Positions 38,254 to 50,039 are shown, numbered from the stretch's first letter. The stretch is DNA of 64,000 nt from Bordetella pertussis 18323 (GCF_000306945.1 NC_018518.1:372001-436000), one strand, 5' to 3'. Made by a program: numbers and translations. Notes: generated by a model from the sequence alone, not told the origin.

Positions 38254-38268
38254 TAGGAAAATTCCCTA
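38254..38268 (-). promoter_or_regulatory. BvgA-like inverted heptads upstream of sphB1
   Basis: TAGGAAA (38254-38260) and TTCCCTA (38262-38268) form an inverted pair separated by one A, close to the inverted TTTCCTA-type heptads bound by phosphorylated BvgA in front of fhaB. It lies 154-168 bases upstream of the sphB1 ATG. A further TTTCCTA occurs at about 38348-38354. Binding is inferred, though sphB1 is known to be Bvg-activated. Confidence 0.55.
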
Positions 38269-38287
38269 TAAAAAATCGCAGTAGCTT

Positions 38288-38347
38288 CAACGCTTCAGGG
38301 CAGCATCTCAGAGTTTTTCTGGAGAAATATGCTGCTATGAAGCGTTG
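38288..38347 (-). terminator. Long stem-loop between ppc and sphB1
   Basis: Arms CAACGCTTCAGGGCAGCAT (38288-38306) and ATGCTGCTATGAAGCGTTG (38329-38347) pair at 17 of 19 positions around a 22-base loop. Read on the minus strand it starts 22 bases after the ppc stop and is followed, 14 bases on, by a T6 run. It is probably the ppc terminator, but it could also be the core of a small structured RNA. Confidence 0.6.
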
Positions 38348-38369
38348 TTTCCTACGCTGAGCGCACGGC

Positions 38370-41371
<3,002 letters not shown>

Positions 41372-41373
41372 TT

Positions 41374-42093
41374 ATGCAAAACCATCAACGACGCGCCCTG
41401 GTGCTGTTCTCGGGCGGACAGGATTCCACCACTTGCCTGGCCTGGGCGCTGGAGCGCTATGCCCACGTCGAGACGCTGGGTTTCGACTACGGCCAGCGGC
41501 ATCGCGTCGAGCTGGATGCCCGCCAGGTCGTGCTGCGCGAACTGCGCGCCAACTTTCCCGACTGGGCCCAGCGCCTGGGCGACGATCATCTGCTCGACCT
41601 GGGCATCCTGGCGCAGGTGGGCGACACCGCCATGACCAGCGACCGCGAGATCGAGATGCAGGCCAACGGCCTGCCCAATACCTTCGTGCCTGGCCGCAAC
41701 CTGCTGTTCCTGACGCTGGCCGCGGCGCTCGGTTATCGCCGCCAGCTCGACGTGCTGGTGGGCGGCATGTGCGAAACCGATTTTTCCGGGTACCCGGACT
41801 GCCGCGACGACACCATCAAGTCGCAGCAGGTAACGCTGGGCCTGGGGCTGGGTACGCGGGTCACCATCGAGACGCCGCTGATGTGGCTGGACAAGGCCCA
41901 GACCTGGGAGCTGGCCGACCGGCTGGGCGGGCAGGCGCTGGTCGACATGGTGATCGAGCACAGCCATACCTGCTACCTGGGCGAGCGCGGCCAGCGCCAC
42001 GACTGGGGCTACGGCTGTGGCCATTGCCCGGCCTGCGCCTTGCGCAAGAACGGTTGGGAGCGCTGGGTGGCCGGCGCGGCGCACGCGGATTGA
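41374..42093 (+). CDS. queC: 7-cyano-7-deazaguanine synthase QueC
   Basis: QueC converts 7-carboxy-7-deazaguanine to preQ0 for queuosine in tRNA. The 239-residue protein has the PP-loop motif [11 protein letters not shown] near residue 11, [12 protein letters not shown] near 38, and a C-terminal zinc site ([14 protein letters not shown]) of the family. The ATG at 41374 (MQNHQRR) is used; a TTG five codons earlier is also in frame. It is divergent from ppc, 170 bases apart. Confidence 0.95.
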
Positions 42094-42131
42094 GGACGGC
42101 GCGCCGCCCCTGGTGATCGCGCGGGCAGGGG

Positions 42132-42680
42132 TCACGGGCGGCTGGGCGGGGTGGCGTCGCCCTCGCCCAGCGCCCGCTGCATCAGGACGGTGTCGCGCCA
42201 TTGGCCGTGCTTGTAGCCCACCGAGCGGAAGGTGCCGATCGTATCGAAGCCATGGCGCGCATGCAGGGCCACCGAGGCGGTGTTGGCGCTGTCGCCCACC
42301 ACCGCCAGCATCTGGCGCCAGCCGCCGGCGGCGCAGCGGTCGATCAGCGCCGCCAGCAGCTTGCCGCCGATGCCCTGGCCGGCGTGTCCGGCGCGGACAT
42401 AAACCGAGTCTTCCACCGTATGGCGGTAGGCCGGGCGCGGCCGGTATGGCGTGGCGTAGGCGTAGCCGACGATCTCGCCGCCGCATTCGGCCGCCAGGTA
42501 GGGCAGGCCATGCGCCAGCACCGCCGCGCGGCGTTCGCGCAAGGCTTCCAGACCGGGCGGCTCCAGCTCGAACGACGCGGTGCCGTGCAGGACATGGTGG
42601 GCGTAGATCGCGGCGATGGCCGGCAGGTCGGCGTCGCGGCTGTCACGGATCAGGATTGCGGTGGGCGTGGAGGCGGTCAT
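42132..42680 (-). CDS. GNAT acetyltransferase, phosphinothricin-acetyltransferase-like
   Basis: A 182-residue N-acetyltransferase. The layout is that of Pat/YncA-type enzymes: IRDSRDADLPAIAAIYAHHV, ASFELEPPGLEALRERR, the acetyl-CoA loop VYVRAGHAGQGIGGKLLAAL (Q/RxxGxG/A motif) near 108, and a C-terminal GFDTIGTFRSVGYKHGQWRD. Family members acetylate the amino group of phosphinothricin, methionine sulfoximine or related compounds. It is convergent with queC, whose stop is 38 bases away. Confidence 0.88.
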   Translation of the reverse strand: MTASTPTAILIRDSRDADLPAIAAIYAHHVLHGTASFELEPPGLEALRERRAAVLAHGLPYLAAECGGEIVGYAYATPYRPRPAYRHTVEDSVYVRAGHAGQGIGGKLLAALIDRCAAGGWRQMLAVVGDSANTASVALHARHGFDTIGTFRSVGYKHGQWRDTVLMQRALGEGDATPPSRP

Positions 42681-42780
42681 GGCGCATGGTCGAAAGAGGC
42701 CGCCCTAGTGTGCGCCGCCGCGATCGATAAGGGAAGATGGTCGGTTTCATGGTTCGTACAAGAAAAAATTTGGTGCTCGG

Positions 42781-42807
42781 GCGCCTGTCCCCGCTGGGAC
42801 AGGCACG
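42781..42807. repeat. GCCTGTCCCC palindrome (site 6)
   Basis: A full element with arms GCGCCTGTCCC and GGGACAGGCACGC. It lies 28 bases upstream of the Vgb-like gene, between divergent genes. It is the only member in the window at a 5' rather than 3' gene end, so it may be part of a promoter or leader there. Confidence 0.85.
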
Positions 42808-42834
42808 CCGCGTGCAGTTCGATGAGGCCGCTTC

Positions 42835-43734
42835 ATGAACCAAGTCGAGATGACGGAGTTTCCCGTAGGCAAGCCCGAGGAGGCGCTTTATGGCGTCGCT
42901 TCGACTCCCGACGGCGCGCTGTGGTTTACGCTGGCAAAGGGCAATGCCATAGGGCGGCTGTCGCCGGACGGAGAAGTGTCGCGCTTCCCATTGCCGCACG
43001 CCGATGGCCAGCCCACCACGATCACCTGCGGCCCGGACGGCCGGCCCTGGTTCACGCTCTCGTCGGCCAATGCCGTCGGCCGCCTGTCGCCCGACGGCGC
43101 CTTGCGGATGTTCGAGCTGCCCCGCCCGGCTTCTCGTCCCTTTGGCATTGCCGCCGGCCACGATGGCTGCCTTTGGTTCGCGGAGATGGCGGGGGATCGT
43201 ATCGGCCGCATCACGATCGACGGCGATATCGAGGAATATGATCTGCCCGTGAAGGGCGGATATCCGTCCTGCATGGCCGCCGGGCGCGACGGGCTGATGT
43301 GGTTCACCTTGAATCAGGCGGGCGCCATAGGCAGCATATCGGCGACGGCGGCGCCGCGGATTTTCCCGCTTGGCGCGGCCGACGCGGCGCCGGTAGGCAT
43401 CGCATCCGATGCCCAGGGCGCGCTCTGGATCGCGCAGGCTGGCAATGGGGCCATTGCCCGGTTCGACGCGGGCGGGCGCATTACCGAATTCCCGTTGCAC
43501 AGCCGTGCAGCCAGGCCGCATGCGCTTGCGGCCGATGCCGCCGGCAACCTCTGGTTCACCGAGTGGGGCGCCAACCGTATCGGCCGCATTTCGGAAGCGG
43601 GCGATACGGCGGGCTATGAGCTTGCGGCTCCCGGGTCGGAGCCGCACGGTATCGCCATCGACCCGCATGGGTGCGTTTGGGCGGCGCTCGAAACGGGCAG
43701 CTTGGTCCGCCTCCAGGCATCGCCGCGCGACTGA
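42835..43734 (+). CDS. Seven-bladed propeller protein, virginiamycin B lyase-like
   Basis: A 299-residue protein built from repeated blades with the motif GxLWFT...N.IGRL/I (for example PDGALWFTLAKGNAIGRLSP near 27, GCLWFAEMAGDRIGRI, GNLWFTEWGANRIGRI). This is the streptogramin B lyase/SMP-30-like propeller pattern. The C-terminal HALAADAAGN and SEPHGIAIDPHG carry histidines at positions like those of Vgb, which opens the antibiotic by elimination. No signal peptide is seen. Many chromosomal homologues act on other lactones or esters, so resistance is only a possibility. It ends 29 bases before IS481 copy 3. Confidence 0.8.
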   Translation: MNQVEMTEFPVGKPEEALYGVASTPDGALWFTLAKGNAIGRLSPDGEVSRFPLPHADGQPTTITCGPDGRPWFTLSSANAVGRLSPDGALRMFELPRPASRPFGIAAGHDGCLWFAEMAGDRIGRITIDGDIEEYDLPVKGGYPSCMAAGRDGLMWFTLNQAGAIGSISATAAPRIFPLGAADAAPVGIASDAQGALWIAQAGNGAIARFDAGGRITEFPLHSRAARPHALAADAAGNLWFTEWGANRIGRISEAGDTAGYELAAPGSEPHGIAIDPHGCVWAALETGSLVRLQASPRD

Positions 43735-43758
43735 GCCTGGCGCCCGGCCTGCGTTGCG

Positions 43759-44709
43759 CTAGTTGTGAACTGTCAATAGGTTGTATTCGTCCAGGTTGAG
43801 TCTGGAGATGGGTACAGCGCGCCCGATGCCTTGGTGGGGTCGATGCCAGTTGTAGTGGTGTAGCCAGGATTTCATGGCATCGGCTCGGTGTTGGGAGTTC
43901 TGGTAGGTGTGAGCGTAAGCCCACTCACGCAAGGCCGACTGGATGAAGCGTTCGGCCTTGCCATTGGTCTGTGGGCGGTAAGGTCGGGTAAAGCGGTGCT
44001 TGATGCCCAGCTCATGGCACAGCGCGGCGAAGGCGCGGCTGCGAAAGGCCGAGCCATTGTCGGTGAGCAAGCGCTGGATGGTCACGCCCAGGCGCTGGTA
44101 GTAGGCCACTGCGTCCTTGAGGAACTGGACGGCGCTGGGGAAGCGCTCGTCGGGGTGGATGTCGGTGAAGGCCACGCGGGCGTGGTCATCGATGGCCACG
44201 AAGACGAAGTCCCAGCCGGCCCCCTCAACGGTATCGCGTCGGTTGCCCGTGACCCGGTGGCCAGGGCGCTGGATACGTCCCAGCTTCTTGATGTCGATGT
44301 GCAGCAGATCGCCGGGGGCCTGATGCTCGTAGCGCACCACCGGCTCGGCCGGCTCCAGGTCGGCCAGGTGCGACAGACCGGCGCGGGCCAGGACGCGGCT
44401 GACGGTGCTGGCTGACACGCCCAGCGCCTGGGCGATGCGCGCTTGGGTCAGCCGCTTGCGGCGCAGCTCCACGATAGCCAGCGCCTTGGCCGGCGCAATC
44501 GCTCGGGGCGAGACCGTCGGGCGCGAGGACGCATCGGCCAAGCCCGCCTGGCCCTGAGCCAGGAAGCGGCCCAGCCATTTGCGCACAGTCGGCGCGGTGA
44601 CCCCATAGGCGCGGGCCGCTTCAGGCACACAAACTTGATGGGCGATCAATTGCTGGACCATTTCGAGTCGACGTAGGAAGGTCAATCGGGCATGCTTATG
44701 GGTGTTCAT
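43759..44709 (-). CDS. tnpA: IS481 transposase (copy 3)
   Basis: A complete 316-residue DDE transposase ending VHN-stop. As in copies 1 and 2, its stop codon TAG is contributed by the flanking target sequence (here the complement of GCTAGT). The sequence matches copies 2 and 4 at the Val of DDHARVAF. Confidence 0.95.
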   Translation of the reverse strand: MNTHKHARLTFLRRLEMVQQLIAHQVCVPEAARAYGVTAPTVRKWLGRFLAQGQAGLADASSRPTVSPRAIAPAKALAIVELRRKRLTQARIAQALGVSASTVSRVLARAGLSHLADLEPAEPVVRYEHQAPGDLLHIDIKKLGRIQRPGHRVTGNRRDTVEGAGWDFVFVAIDDHARVAFTDIHPDERFPSAVQFLKDAVAYYQRLGVTIQRLLTDNGSAFRSRAFAALCHELGIKHRFTRPYRPQTNGKAERFIQSALREWAYAHTYQNSQHRADAMKSWLHHYNWHRPHQGIGRAVPISRLNLDEYNLLTVHN

Positions 44710-44806
44710 CCGGCCGGGCTCCTTGAGTGAACTGGGGGGGTGGCGATTTCCAGTTTCTCAAATCCGGTTCGGATGAACCATGCATACAACCTATTGAATC
44801 TTCACA
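43764..44806 (-). mobile_element. IS481: IS481 copy 3
   Basis: A 1043-bp element in reverse orientation. The flanks are GCTAGT (43758-43763) and GCTAGG (44807-44812), equal in five of six positions. That may be a duplication with one later change or a recombination joint; the near match favours the first. The right flank supplies the TAG stop of the neighbouring paiB-like gene. Confidence 0.96.
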
Positions 44807-44807
44807 G

Positions 44808-45434
44808 CTAGGCCAGCAGCGCCTCGCGCATCATGCGCGCCACCCCGCGGCTGCCCGGGTCGCGGCGGTTCTCCAGCGCGGCCAGTACGCCGGCGCGGTC
44901 TTCCGGGGATTTGTCCTGGTTCAGTTTCACCTTGCCTTCGAGCCGGGCGATGGGGATCTCCAGCGCGATGATGGCCGACAGGCGCGGCACGATCAGGTCT
45001 TCCGGCATGGCCTCGAACGTCCACTCGCCGCCCAGCGGCGTGTCGTAGGTCTGTACGGTGCGGGTCAGGATGGCGCGGATGCGCTGCGCGTCTTCGATGG
45101 CGGCGGCCTGGCCATGGGCGTGGATGGCGGCGTAGTTCCAGGTGGGGAAGGTCTGCCGGTTGCGGTACCAGCTGGGCGAGATGAAGGCGTGCGGACCCTG
45201 GAATACCACCATCGCCTGGGCGCCGGCCTGGATGTCGGCGGCCTGCGGATTGCGCCGCGCCAGGTGGCTGATCAGGGTGCCGTGGGGCCCGCGCAGCGGG
45301 TCGAGCAGGAAGGGCAGGTGCGTGGCTTGCAGGCCCTGGTCGCCATGGGTGACCAGAGTGGCGAAGCTCCAGTCGCGCATCCAGGCGTGCAGCTTGTGGC
45401 GGTCCCGTTCTTCATAGGCGGGCGGGGTGTACAT
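44808..45434 (-). CDS. PaiB-like FMN-binding regulator family protein
   Basis: A 208-residue protein of the FMN-binding split-barrel PaiB family: MYTPPAYEERDRHKLHAWMR at the start, then ATHLPFLLDPLRGPHGTLIS, PHAFISPSWYRNRQTFPTWN and the conserved WNYAAIHAHG. In Bacillus PaiB represses sporulation and protease genes; in Gram-negative bacteria the role is mostly unknown. Its stop TAG at 44808-44810 lies inside the IS481 target sequence CCTAGC, so the gene survives the insertion intact. The GhrA-like gene is just upstream with 22 bases between them, so they may be co-transcribed. Confidence 0.88.
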   Translation of the reverse strand: MYTPPAYEERDRHKLHAWMRDWSFATLVTHGDQGLQATHLPFLLDPLRGPHGTLISHLARRNPQAADIQAGAQAMVVFQGPHAFISPSWYRNRQTFPTWNYAAIHAHGQAAAIEDAQRIRAILTRTVQTYDTPLGGEWTFEAMPEDLIVPRLSAIIALEIPIARLEGKVKLNQDKSPEDRAGVLAALENRRDPGSRGVARMMREALLA

Positions 45435-45456
45435 CCAGAATCTCCTTGCCGGCGGG

Positions 45457-46383
45457 TCAGTAGCCGCGTCGCGGGTCGATCAGGTTCATGAGCGCCTCGC
45501 CGGCGTTCAGGCGGCGCAGGTTTTCCAGTATCTGGCCGGCCACGCGCTCGAACGGCGCGACCGAGGCCATGTGCGGGGTGATGACGAGGCTGGGGCAGCG
45601 CCACAGCGGGTGCTGCGGCGGCAGCGGCTCCTGCGCGTAGACGTCGACCAGGGCGCCGCGCAGGCGGCCGTCGGCCAGCGCTGCCTGCAGGTCGGCTTCC
45701 ACCAGGTGGGCGCCGCGGCCGCAGTGGATCAGCGCCGCGCCGGGCGGCAGGCCGGCGAAGGTGGCCGCGCACAGCAGGCCGCGGGTGGATTCGGTCAGCG
45801 GCAGCAGGTTGACCAGGATGTCGCTGGCGGCCAGGAATGGCGCCAGCCCGTCGGGTCCATGATGGGTGGCGACGCCGTCGATGCGCTTGGCGGTGCGCGA
45901 CCAGCCCGTCACCGGCAGGCCGGCGGCGCGCAGCAGCGGCAGCGCCGCCATGCCGATCGCGCCCAGGCCCATCAGGCCCACGCGCAGCGGCGGCTGGCCG
46001 TAGCGGTCAGGACGGCGCCATTGGCCGGCGGCCTGGCTTGCGCGCGCCTGGTCGAAGCCGCGCGAGAAGTACAGCGCGCCCCACAGGATGTACTGCGCCA
46101 TGCCGAGGTTCAATTCGGCATCGACCACCCGGCACAGCGGCACGTCCGGCAGGCCGGGCGCGGCCAGCACGTTGTCCACCCCGGCCGACACGGTATGCAG
46201 CAGCCGCAGCGCCGGCATCGCCGCCAGCGCGCCGGGCGGCGGCGCCCAGCACACCGCCACTTCGGCGGCGGCGCAGCGCGGGTCGGGCCAGACCACGACG
46301 TCGATCGACGGGTCCAGGGCGCGCAGGGCGGGCGGCAGGCGCAGCAGGTCGGGCGCCTGGCTGGCGATGGCAATCAAGGTCAT
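45457..46383 (-). CDS. Glyoxylate/hydroxypyruvate reductase A-like dehydrogenase
   Basis: A 308-residue D-2-hydroxyacid dehydrogenase. The NAD(P) motif is VGLMGLGAIGMAALPLLRAA near 137, and the catalytic Arg, Glu and His are in HCGRGAHLV, VYAQEPLPPQHPLW and ITPHMASVAPFE. The short N-terminal catalytic domain and the TVSAGVDNVL motif match GhrA. It should reduce glyoxylate or hydroxypyruvate, or act on another 2-oxo acid. It follows the peptide-binding protein gene by 8 bases. Confidence 0.9.
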   Translation of the reverse strand: MTLIAIASQAPDLLRLPPALRALDPSIDVVVWPDPRCAAAEVAVCWAPPPGALAAMPALRLLHTVSAGVDNVLAAPGLPDVPLCRVVDAELNLGMAQYILWGALYFSRGFDQARASQAAGQWRRPDRYGQPPLRVGLMGLGAIGMAALPLLRAAGLPVTGWSRTAKRIDGVATHHGPDGLAPFLAASDILVNLLPLTESTRGLLCAATFAGLPPGAALIHCGRGAHLVEADLQAALADGRLRGALVDVYAQEPLPPQHPLWRCPSLVITPHMASVAPFERVAGQILENLRRLNAGEALMNLIDPRRGY

Positions 46384-46391
46384 GGGCGGAA

Positions 46392-47978
46392 TCAGCGGGC
46401 GTCGAGGTAGACCGTGTCGAAACTCTCTTTGACGCCGATGGCGCTGGTGACGAGGTTGTGGACATTGCCACGGTACAGCGTCGGGTAGTCGATTTCCAGC
46501 AGCCAGCCCAGCGCGGCGTCGTCCACCAGGATGCGCTGCAGCTCGCTGTACAGCTTCTGGCGTTCGGCCGGGTCCACGCTGCGCGCGGCCTGCTGCCACA
46601 GCGCGTCGGCCTTGGGGTTGTGGTAGCCCTGGTTGTTGCCGAACGGCGTGCCCTTGACGCGGTTGCTCGACAGGTACAGGCGCTGCACGCCCAGCACCGG
46701 GTCGCCGTACTGGTAGGGGTGGTTGAAGGAGATGTCGAAGTCCCACTGGCTCATGCGGCTGGCCCAGCCGCCGGCGTCGGTAGCCTGGATGTCCACCTTG
46801 AAGCCGAGCTGCTCCAGCGTCTGCCGCGTGTATTCGCCCACGCGCTCCCAGTTGGCGCCGTACGGGAACGCCAGCAGCCGCAAGGTGCGCTGCCCGACGT
46901 CCACGCCGGACTCCTTGATCAGCGCGCGCGCCTTCTTGATGTTGTAGTCGTAGACCGGCAGGTCCTTGTCATGGAACAGCGTGGCCGAGCTGAACGGCCC
47001 GGTGGGGACGCGCCCCATGCCGAAGAAGATGTTCTTGACGATGAAGTCGCGGTTCAGGGCATGCATGACGGCCCGGCGCACCAGCACATTGTCGAACGGC
47101 GCCTCGCGCTGGTTGAGCACCATCAGCCCCATGGGGCCGAACATCTCCCAGCCCTTGGTGGTGTATTGCACGCCGGGCAGGGCGCGCAGGCGCTTGATGT
47201 CGACGCTGTCGACGTCGTCGCCGTAGACCAGGTCCACGTTGGCCTGCTCGAAGGCCACCGCGCGCGAGGCCGAATCGGGAATGACCTGGAAGCGGATGCC
47301 GTCCAGGTAGGGCAGGCCGGGTTTCCAGTATTCGTCGTTGCGCACCAGCGCGATGTGCGAGCCGCGCACCCATTCCTTGAACTTGAACGGGCCGGTGCCC
47401 ACCGGGTGCTGGTTGGCGGGGTTGTTGCGGTAATCGGTGCCCTCGTAGAGATGCTTGGGCATCATGGGCATGGTGCCGGTCTCGAACATCGAGATGAAGG
47501 GAGCGAAGGGTTCCTTCAGGCGGATTTCTACGGTGGCCGGGTCTACCGCGCGCACGCTTTCCACATAGGCGTTGAGGATCAGCTTGGTGCGTGGATGCAC
47601 CTCGCGCACCAGCTTGTCGATGGAAAACACCACGTCGTCGGCGCTAAACGGCTTGCCGTCGTGCCATTTCACGTCGGGCTGCAGCTCGAAGGTATAGACC
47701 AGGCCGTCGGGCGAGATGCGCCAGGCGCGCGCCAGACTGGGTTGCGGCTTGAGGTCCGCGTCGTAGGTCAACAGGCCCTGGAAGATCTTGCCGCCGACGA
47801 ACTGGGTGGGCGATTGCGAATTGATGGCGGTGATCAGGATGGGCGGCTCGGGATGCACGATGGCGCGCAGCGTGCCGCCGCGGGTCTGGGCTTGCGCGGG
47901 CGCGCCGGCCAGGGTGGCGATGGCGGCGCTGGCCAGCAGGAGGGCGCGCAGCGTGCCCCGGATGTGTCGGTAGTTCAT
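46392..47978 (-). CDS. Periplasmic peptide-type ABC binding protein
   Basis: A 528-residue SBP_bac_5 protein. The signal peptide covers about 1-31 (ALLLASAAIATLAGAPAQAQ). Typical parts are ISPDGLVYTFELQPDVKWHD near 90, GKPFSADDVVFSIDKLV, and QHPVGTGPFKFKEW near 190. It probably binds a peptide, amine or other compound. No permease or ATPase genes are adjacent, so it must work with a transporter elsewhere. It overlaps the upstream esterase gene by 4 bases (ATGA). Confidence 0.92.
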   Translation of the reverse strand: MNYRHIRGTLRALLLASAAIATLAGAPAQAQTRGGTLRAIVHPEPPILITAINSQSPTQFVGGKIFQGLLTYDADLKPQPSLARAWRISPDGLVYTFELQPDVKWHDGKPFSADDVVFSIDKLVREVHPRTKLILNAYVESVRAVDPATVEIRLKEPFAPFISMFETGTMPMMPKHLYEGTDYRNNPANQHPVGTGPFKFKEWVRGSHIALVRNDEYWKPGLPYLDGIRFQVIPDSASRAVAFEQANVDLVYGDDVDSVDIKRLRALPGVQYTTKGWEMFGPMGLMVLNQREAPFDNVLVRRAVMHALNRDFIVKNIFFGMGRVPTGPFSSATLFHDKDLPVYDYNIKKARALIKESGVDVGQRTLRLLAFPYGANWERVGEYTRQTLEQLGFKVDIQATDAGGWASRMSQWDFDISFNHPYQYGDPVLGVQRLYLSSNRVKGTPFGNNQGYHNPKADALWQQAARSVDPAERQKLYSELQRILVDDAALGWLLEIDYPTLYRGNVHNLVTSAIGVKESFDTVYLDAR

Positions 47979-48979
47979 GGTTGGTGTTCCCCCGTATGGA
48001 TCGCCGCCGCCGCCGCATCCGGCCGCAGCACCGCGCGCAACCAGGCCGCGGTATCGTCGAAGGCGGCCACGCTGACCTGCGCCAGCGATACCGCCTCCAG
48101 AAAACTGTGCACCGTGCCCGGATAGACCTTCGCCTGCACGTCCACGCCGGCTTCGCGCAGGCGCGCGGCCATGTCCTGGTTGGTGTCGTGCAGCAGGTCG
48201 AGTTCGGTGATGGCCATGAAGGCCGGCGGCAGGCCGCGCAGGTCCGCGTGCACCGGGCTGATGCGCGGATCCCGCGGATCGTCGCCGGCGCGCAGGTAGT
48301 TCCAGTAGAACCACACCATCTGCTGGGTCGACAGCAGGTATTCGCCGCCGCCGTACTTGACGGTCGAGTCGCGAAACAGATTGGCGTCGTACACGCCGTA
48401 GTTCAGGACCATGCCGGCCAGCGGCGCGGCGCCGCGCTCGCGCAGCGTCAGGCAGGCGGCCACCGACAGGTTGGCGCCGGCCGAGTCGCCGCCGATGCAC
48501 AGCCGGGCGCGATCCACCTCCAGTTCGGCGCCGTGGGCGTCCAGCCAGTCGATCACGCCGACGATCTCCTCGATGGCCCGCGGGTAGCGCGCCTCGGGCG
48601 CGCGGGTGTAGTCGACGCCGATCACGGTCAGGCCGGCGCGTTCGGCGTACTCCCGCATCAGGCGGTCGTGCGTATCCAGGCTGAACAGCACCCAGCCGCC
48701 GCCATGTACATACAGCAGCGCCGGACCCGGCCGGGCCGCGCGCGGCGTGTACACCCGCAGGCGTACCGGCCCGTGCGGCGTGGGCACGTGGATTTCCCGG
48801 GTGCGGGCCATTTGCGGTCCGCCTTCGGCCCACGGGCGGCGCACCGCCTCGGAAATGGCGTGGGCCTGCTCCACCGGCACCAGGTCGCGGCGCGGGTGGG
48901 CGGCGGAATCGGCCTGCATGCGTTCGACGAAACGCTGGATCTGCGGGTCCAGGGGATATGGCAGCGCGGCGGTGGTCAA
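47975..48979 (-). CDS. Alpha/beta-hydrolase of the hormone-sensitive lipase family
   Basis: An esterase of 334 residues: the oxyanion motif YVHGGGWVLFS near 90, the nucleophile elbow CIGGDSAGANLSVA near 165 (Ser in GDSAG), the acidic residue in ITELDLLHD and the catalytic His in YPGTVHSF. This matches the HSL (family IV) lipases. No signal peptide is evident. It is the first gene of the unit with the binding protein and the GhrA-like gene, and is divergent from an AraC regulator 199 bases away. Confidence 0.9.
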   Translation of the reverse strand: MTTAALPYPLDPQIQRFVERMQADSAAHPRRDLVPVEQAHAISEAVRRPWAEGGPQMARTREIHVPTPHGPVRLRVYTPRAARPGPALLYVHGGGWVLFSLDTHDRLMREYAERAGLTVIGVDYTRAPEARYPRAIEEIVGVIDWLDAHGAELEVDRARLCIGGDSAGANLSVAACLTLRERGAAPLAGMVLNYGVYDANLFRDSTVKYGGGEYLLSTQQMVWFYWNYLRAGDDPRDPRISPVHADLRGLPPAFMAITELDLLHDTNQDMAARLREAGVDVQAKVYPGTVHSFLEAVSLAQVSVAAFDDTAAWLRAVLRPDAAAAAIHTGEHQP

Positions 48980-49178
48980 CGTGGCGTCCTGTCGGCAGTG
49001 AGCGATGCCGACATCCTAGGGCGGCGGCGGGCGCCATACTGGCGCGGTCGGGCCAAGTAGTGGCGCGCGCAGGCCGAACCGGGGGCGCGCGGCGGGCCGC
49101 TATAGTCGTTTACCCGCTATGGCCGCCGGGGCGGGCTGTCATATCATTTTCCGGTCCAGCCCTGTACGCCGTCCGACC

Positions 49179-50039
49179 ATGCCCGCGATCGCGAAAGACC
49201 CGTCGCCCCGCCGCGCGCCCGCGTTTCCCGCGCCGCGCCAGTTGTCGTACCTGGATCTGCTGACGCGGCAGGTGCAAAGCGCGCCCGGCGAAATGGCGGC
49301 GCTGGCCACCGATTACCCGGCCGGCACGGTCAGCTCCCTGCACCGGCACGATCGCGGCCAGCTGCTGTACGCCATGAGCGGGGTCGTGACGGTGATCACC
49401 GACCTGGGCAGCTGGGTCGTCGCGCCCGGCCAGGCGCTGTGGATCGCGCCCGGCGTGCTGCACCAGACACGCGGCTTCGAAAGCGTGGCGATCCGGTCGC
49501 TGTACATCGACCCGGCGCATGCCGACGGCTTGCCGGCGGCATGCCAGACGATCCAGGTATCGCCGTTGCTGCAGGCGCTCATCCTGGAGGCGGTCAAGCT
49601 GCCGCCGCAGGACGCCGGCAGCGAGCGCGCCGGCCATATCCGGGCCTTGATCCTCGACGAGATGCGCCATGTGTGCGCGGCTCCGCTGTATGTGCCCATG
49701 CCGCGCGATGCGCGCCTGGCGCGCATCTGCCAGGCCCTGCTGCGCGACCCGGCCAACGCCGGCAGCCTGGACGCCTGGGCCGCCTACGGGGGGCTGAGCC
49801 GGCGCAACCTGACCAGGCTGTTCCGCGCCCAGACCGGCGCCAGCTTCAATGCCTGGCGGCAGAAGGTGCTGCTGATGGAGGCGCTGGCGCGGCTGTCGCG
49901 CGGCGAGCAGATCACCGCCGTGGCGCTGGACCTGGGCTACGGCAGCCCGGGCGCCTTCACCGCCATGTTCCGGCGCGCCCTGGGGGTGTCGCCGCGCGAA
50001 TACTTCCGCTGGACCGAGGCGCCGCAACGGGCGGATTGA
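49179..50039 (+). CDS. AraC-family regulator (cupin type)
   Basis: A 286-residue regulator. The N-terminal cupin-like sensor contains HRHDRGQLLYAMSGVVTVIT near 55; the C-terminal region has the double AraC helix-turn-helix (LDAWAAYGGLSRRNLTRLFR, then ITAVALDLGYGSPGAFTAMF). The start is ATG 49179; an in-frame start 60 bases upstream is possible. It is divergent from the esterase/binding-protein unit and probably regulates it. It ends 31 bases before the convergent leuA-like gene. Confidence 0.9.
   Translation: MPAIAKDPSPRRAPAFPAPRQLSYLDLLTRQVQSAPGEMAALATDYPAGTVSSLHRHDRGQLLYAMSGVVTVITDLGSWVVAPGQALWIAPGVLHQTRGFESVAIRSLYIDPAHADGLPAACQTIQVSPLLQALILEAVKLPPQDAGSERAGHIRALILDEMRHVCAAPLYVPMPRDARLARICQALLRDPANAGSLDAWAAYGGLSRRNLTRLFRAQTGASFNAWRQKVLLMEALARLSRGEQITAVALDLGYGSPGAFTAMFRRALGVSPREYFRWTEAPQRAD

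Noticed and set aside
42643..43668. A 341-residue minus-strand frame opposite the Vgb-like gene
   Set aside because: It is the complement of repeated propeller blades, which gives a false look of regularity. No start signal or domain supports it.
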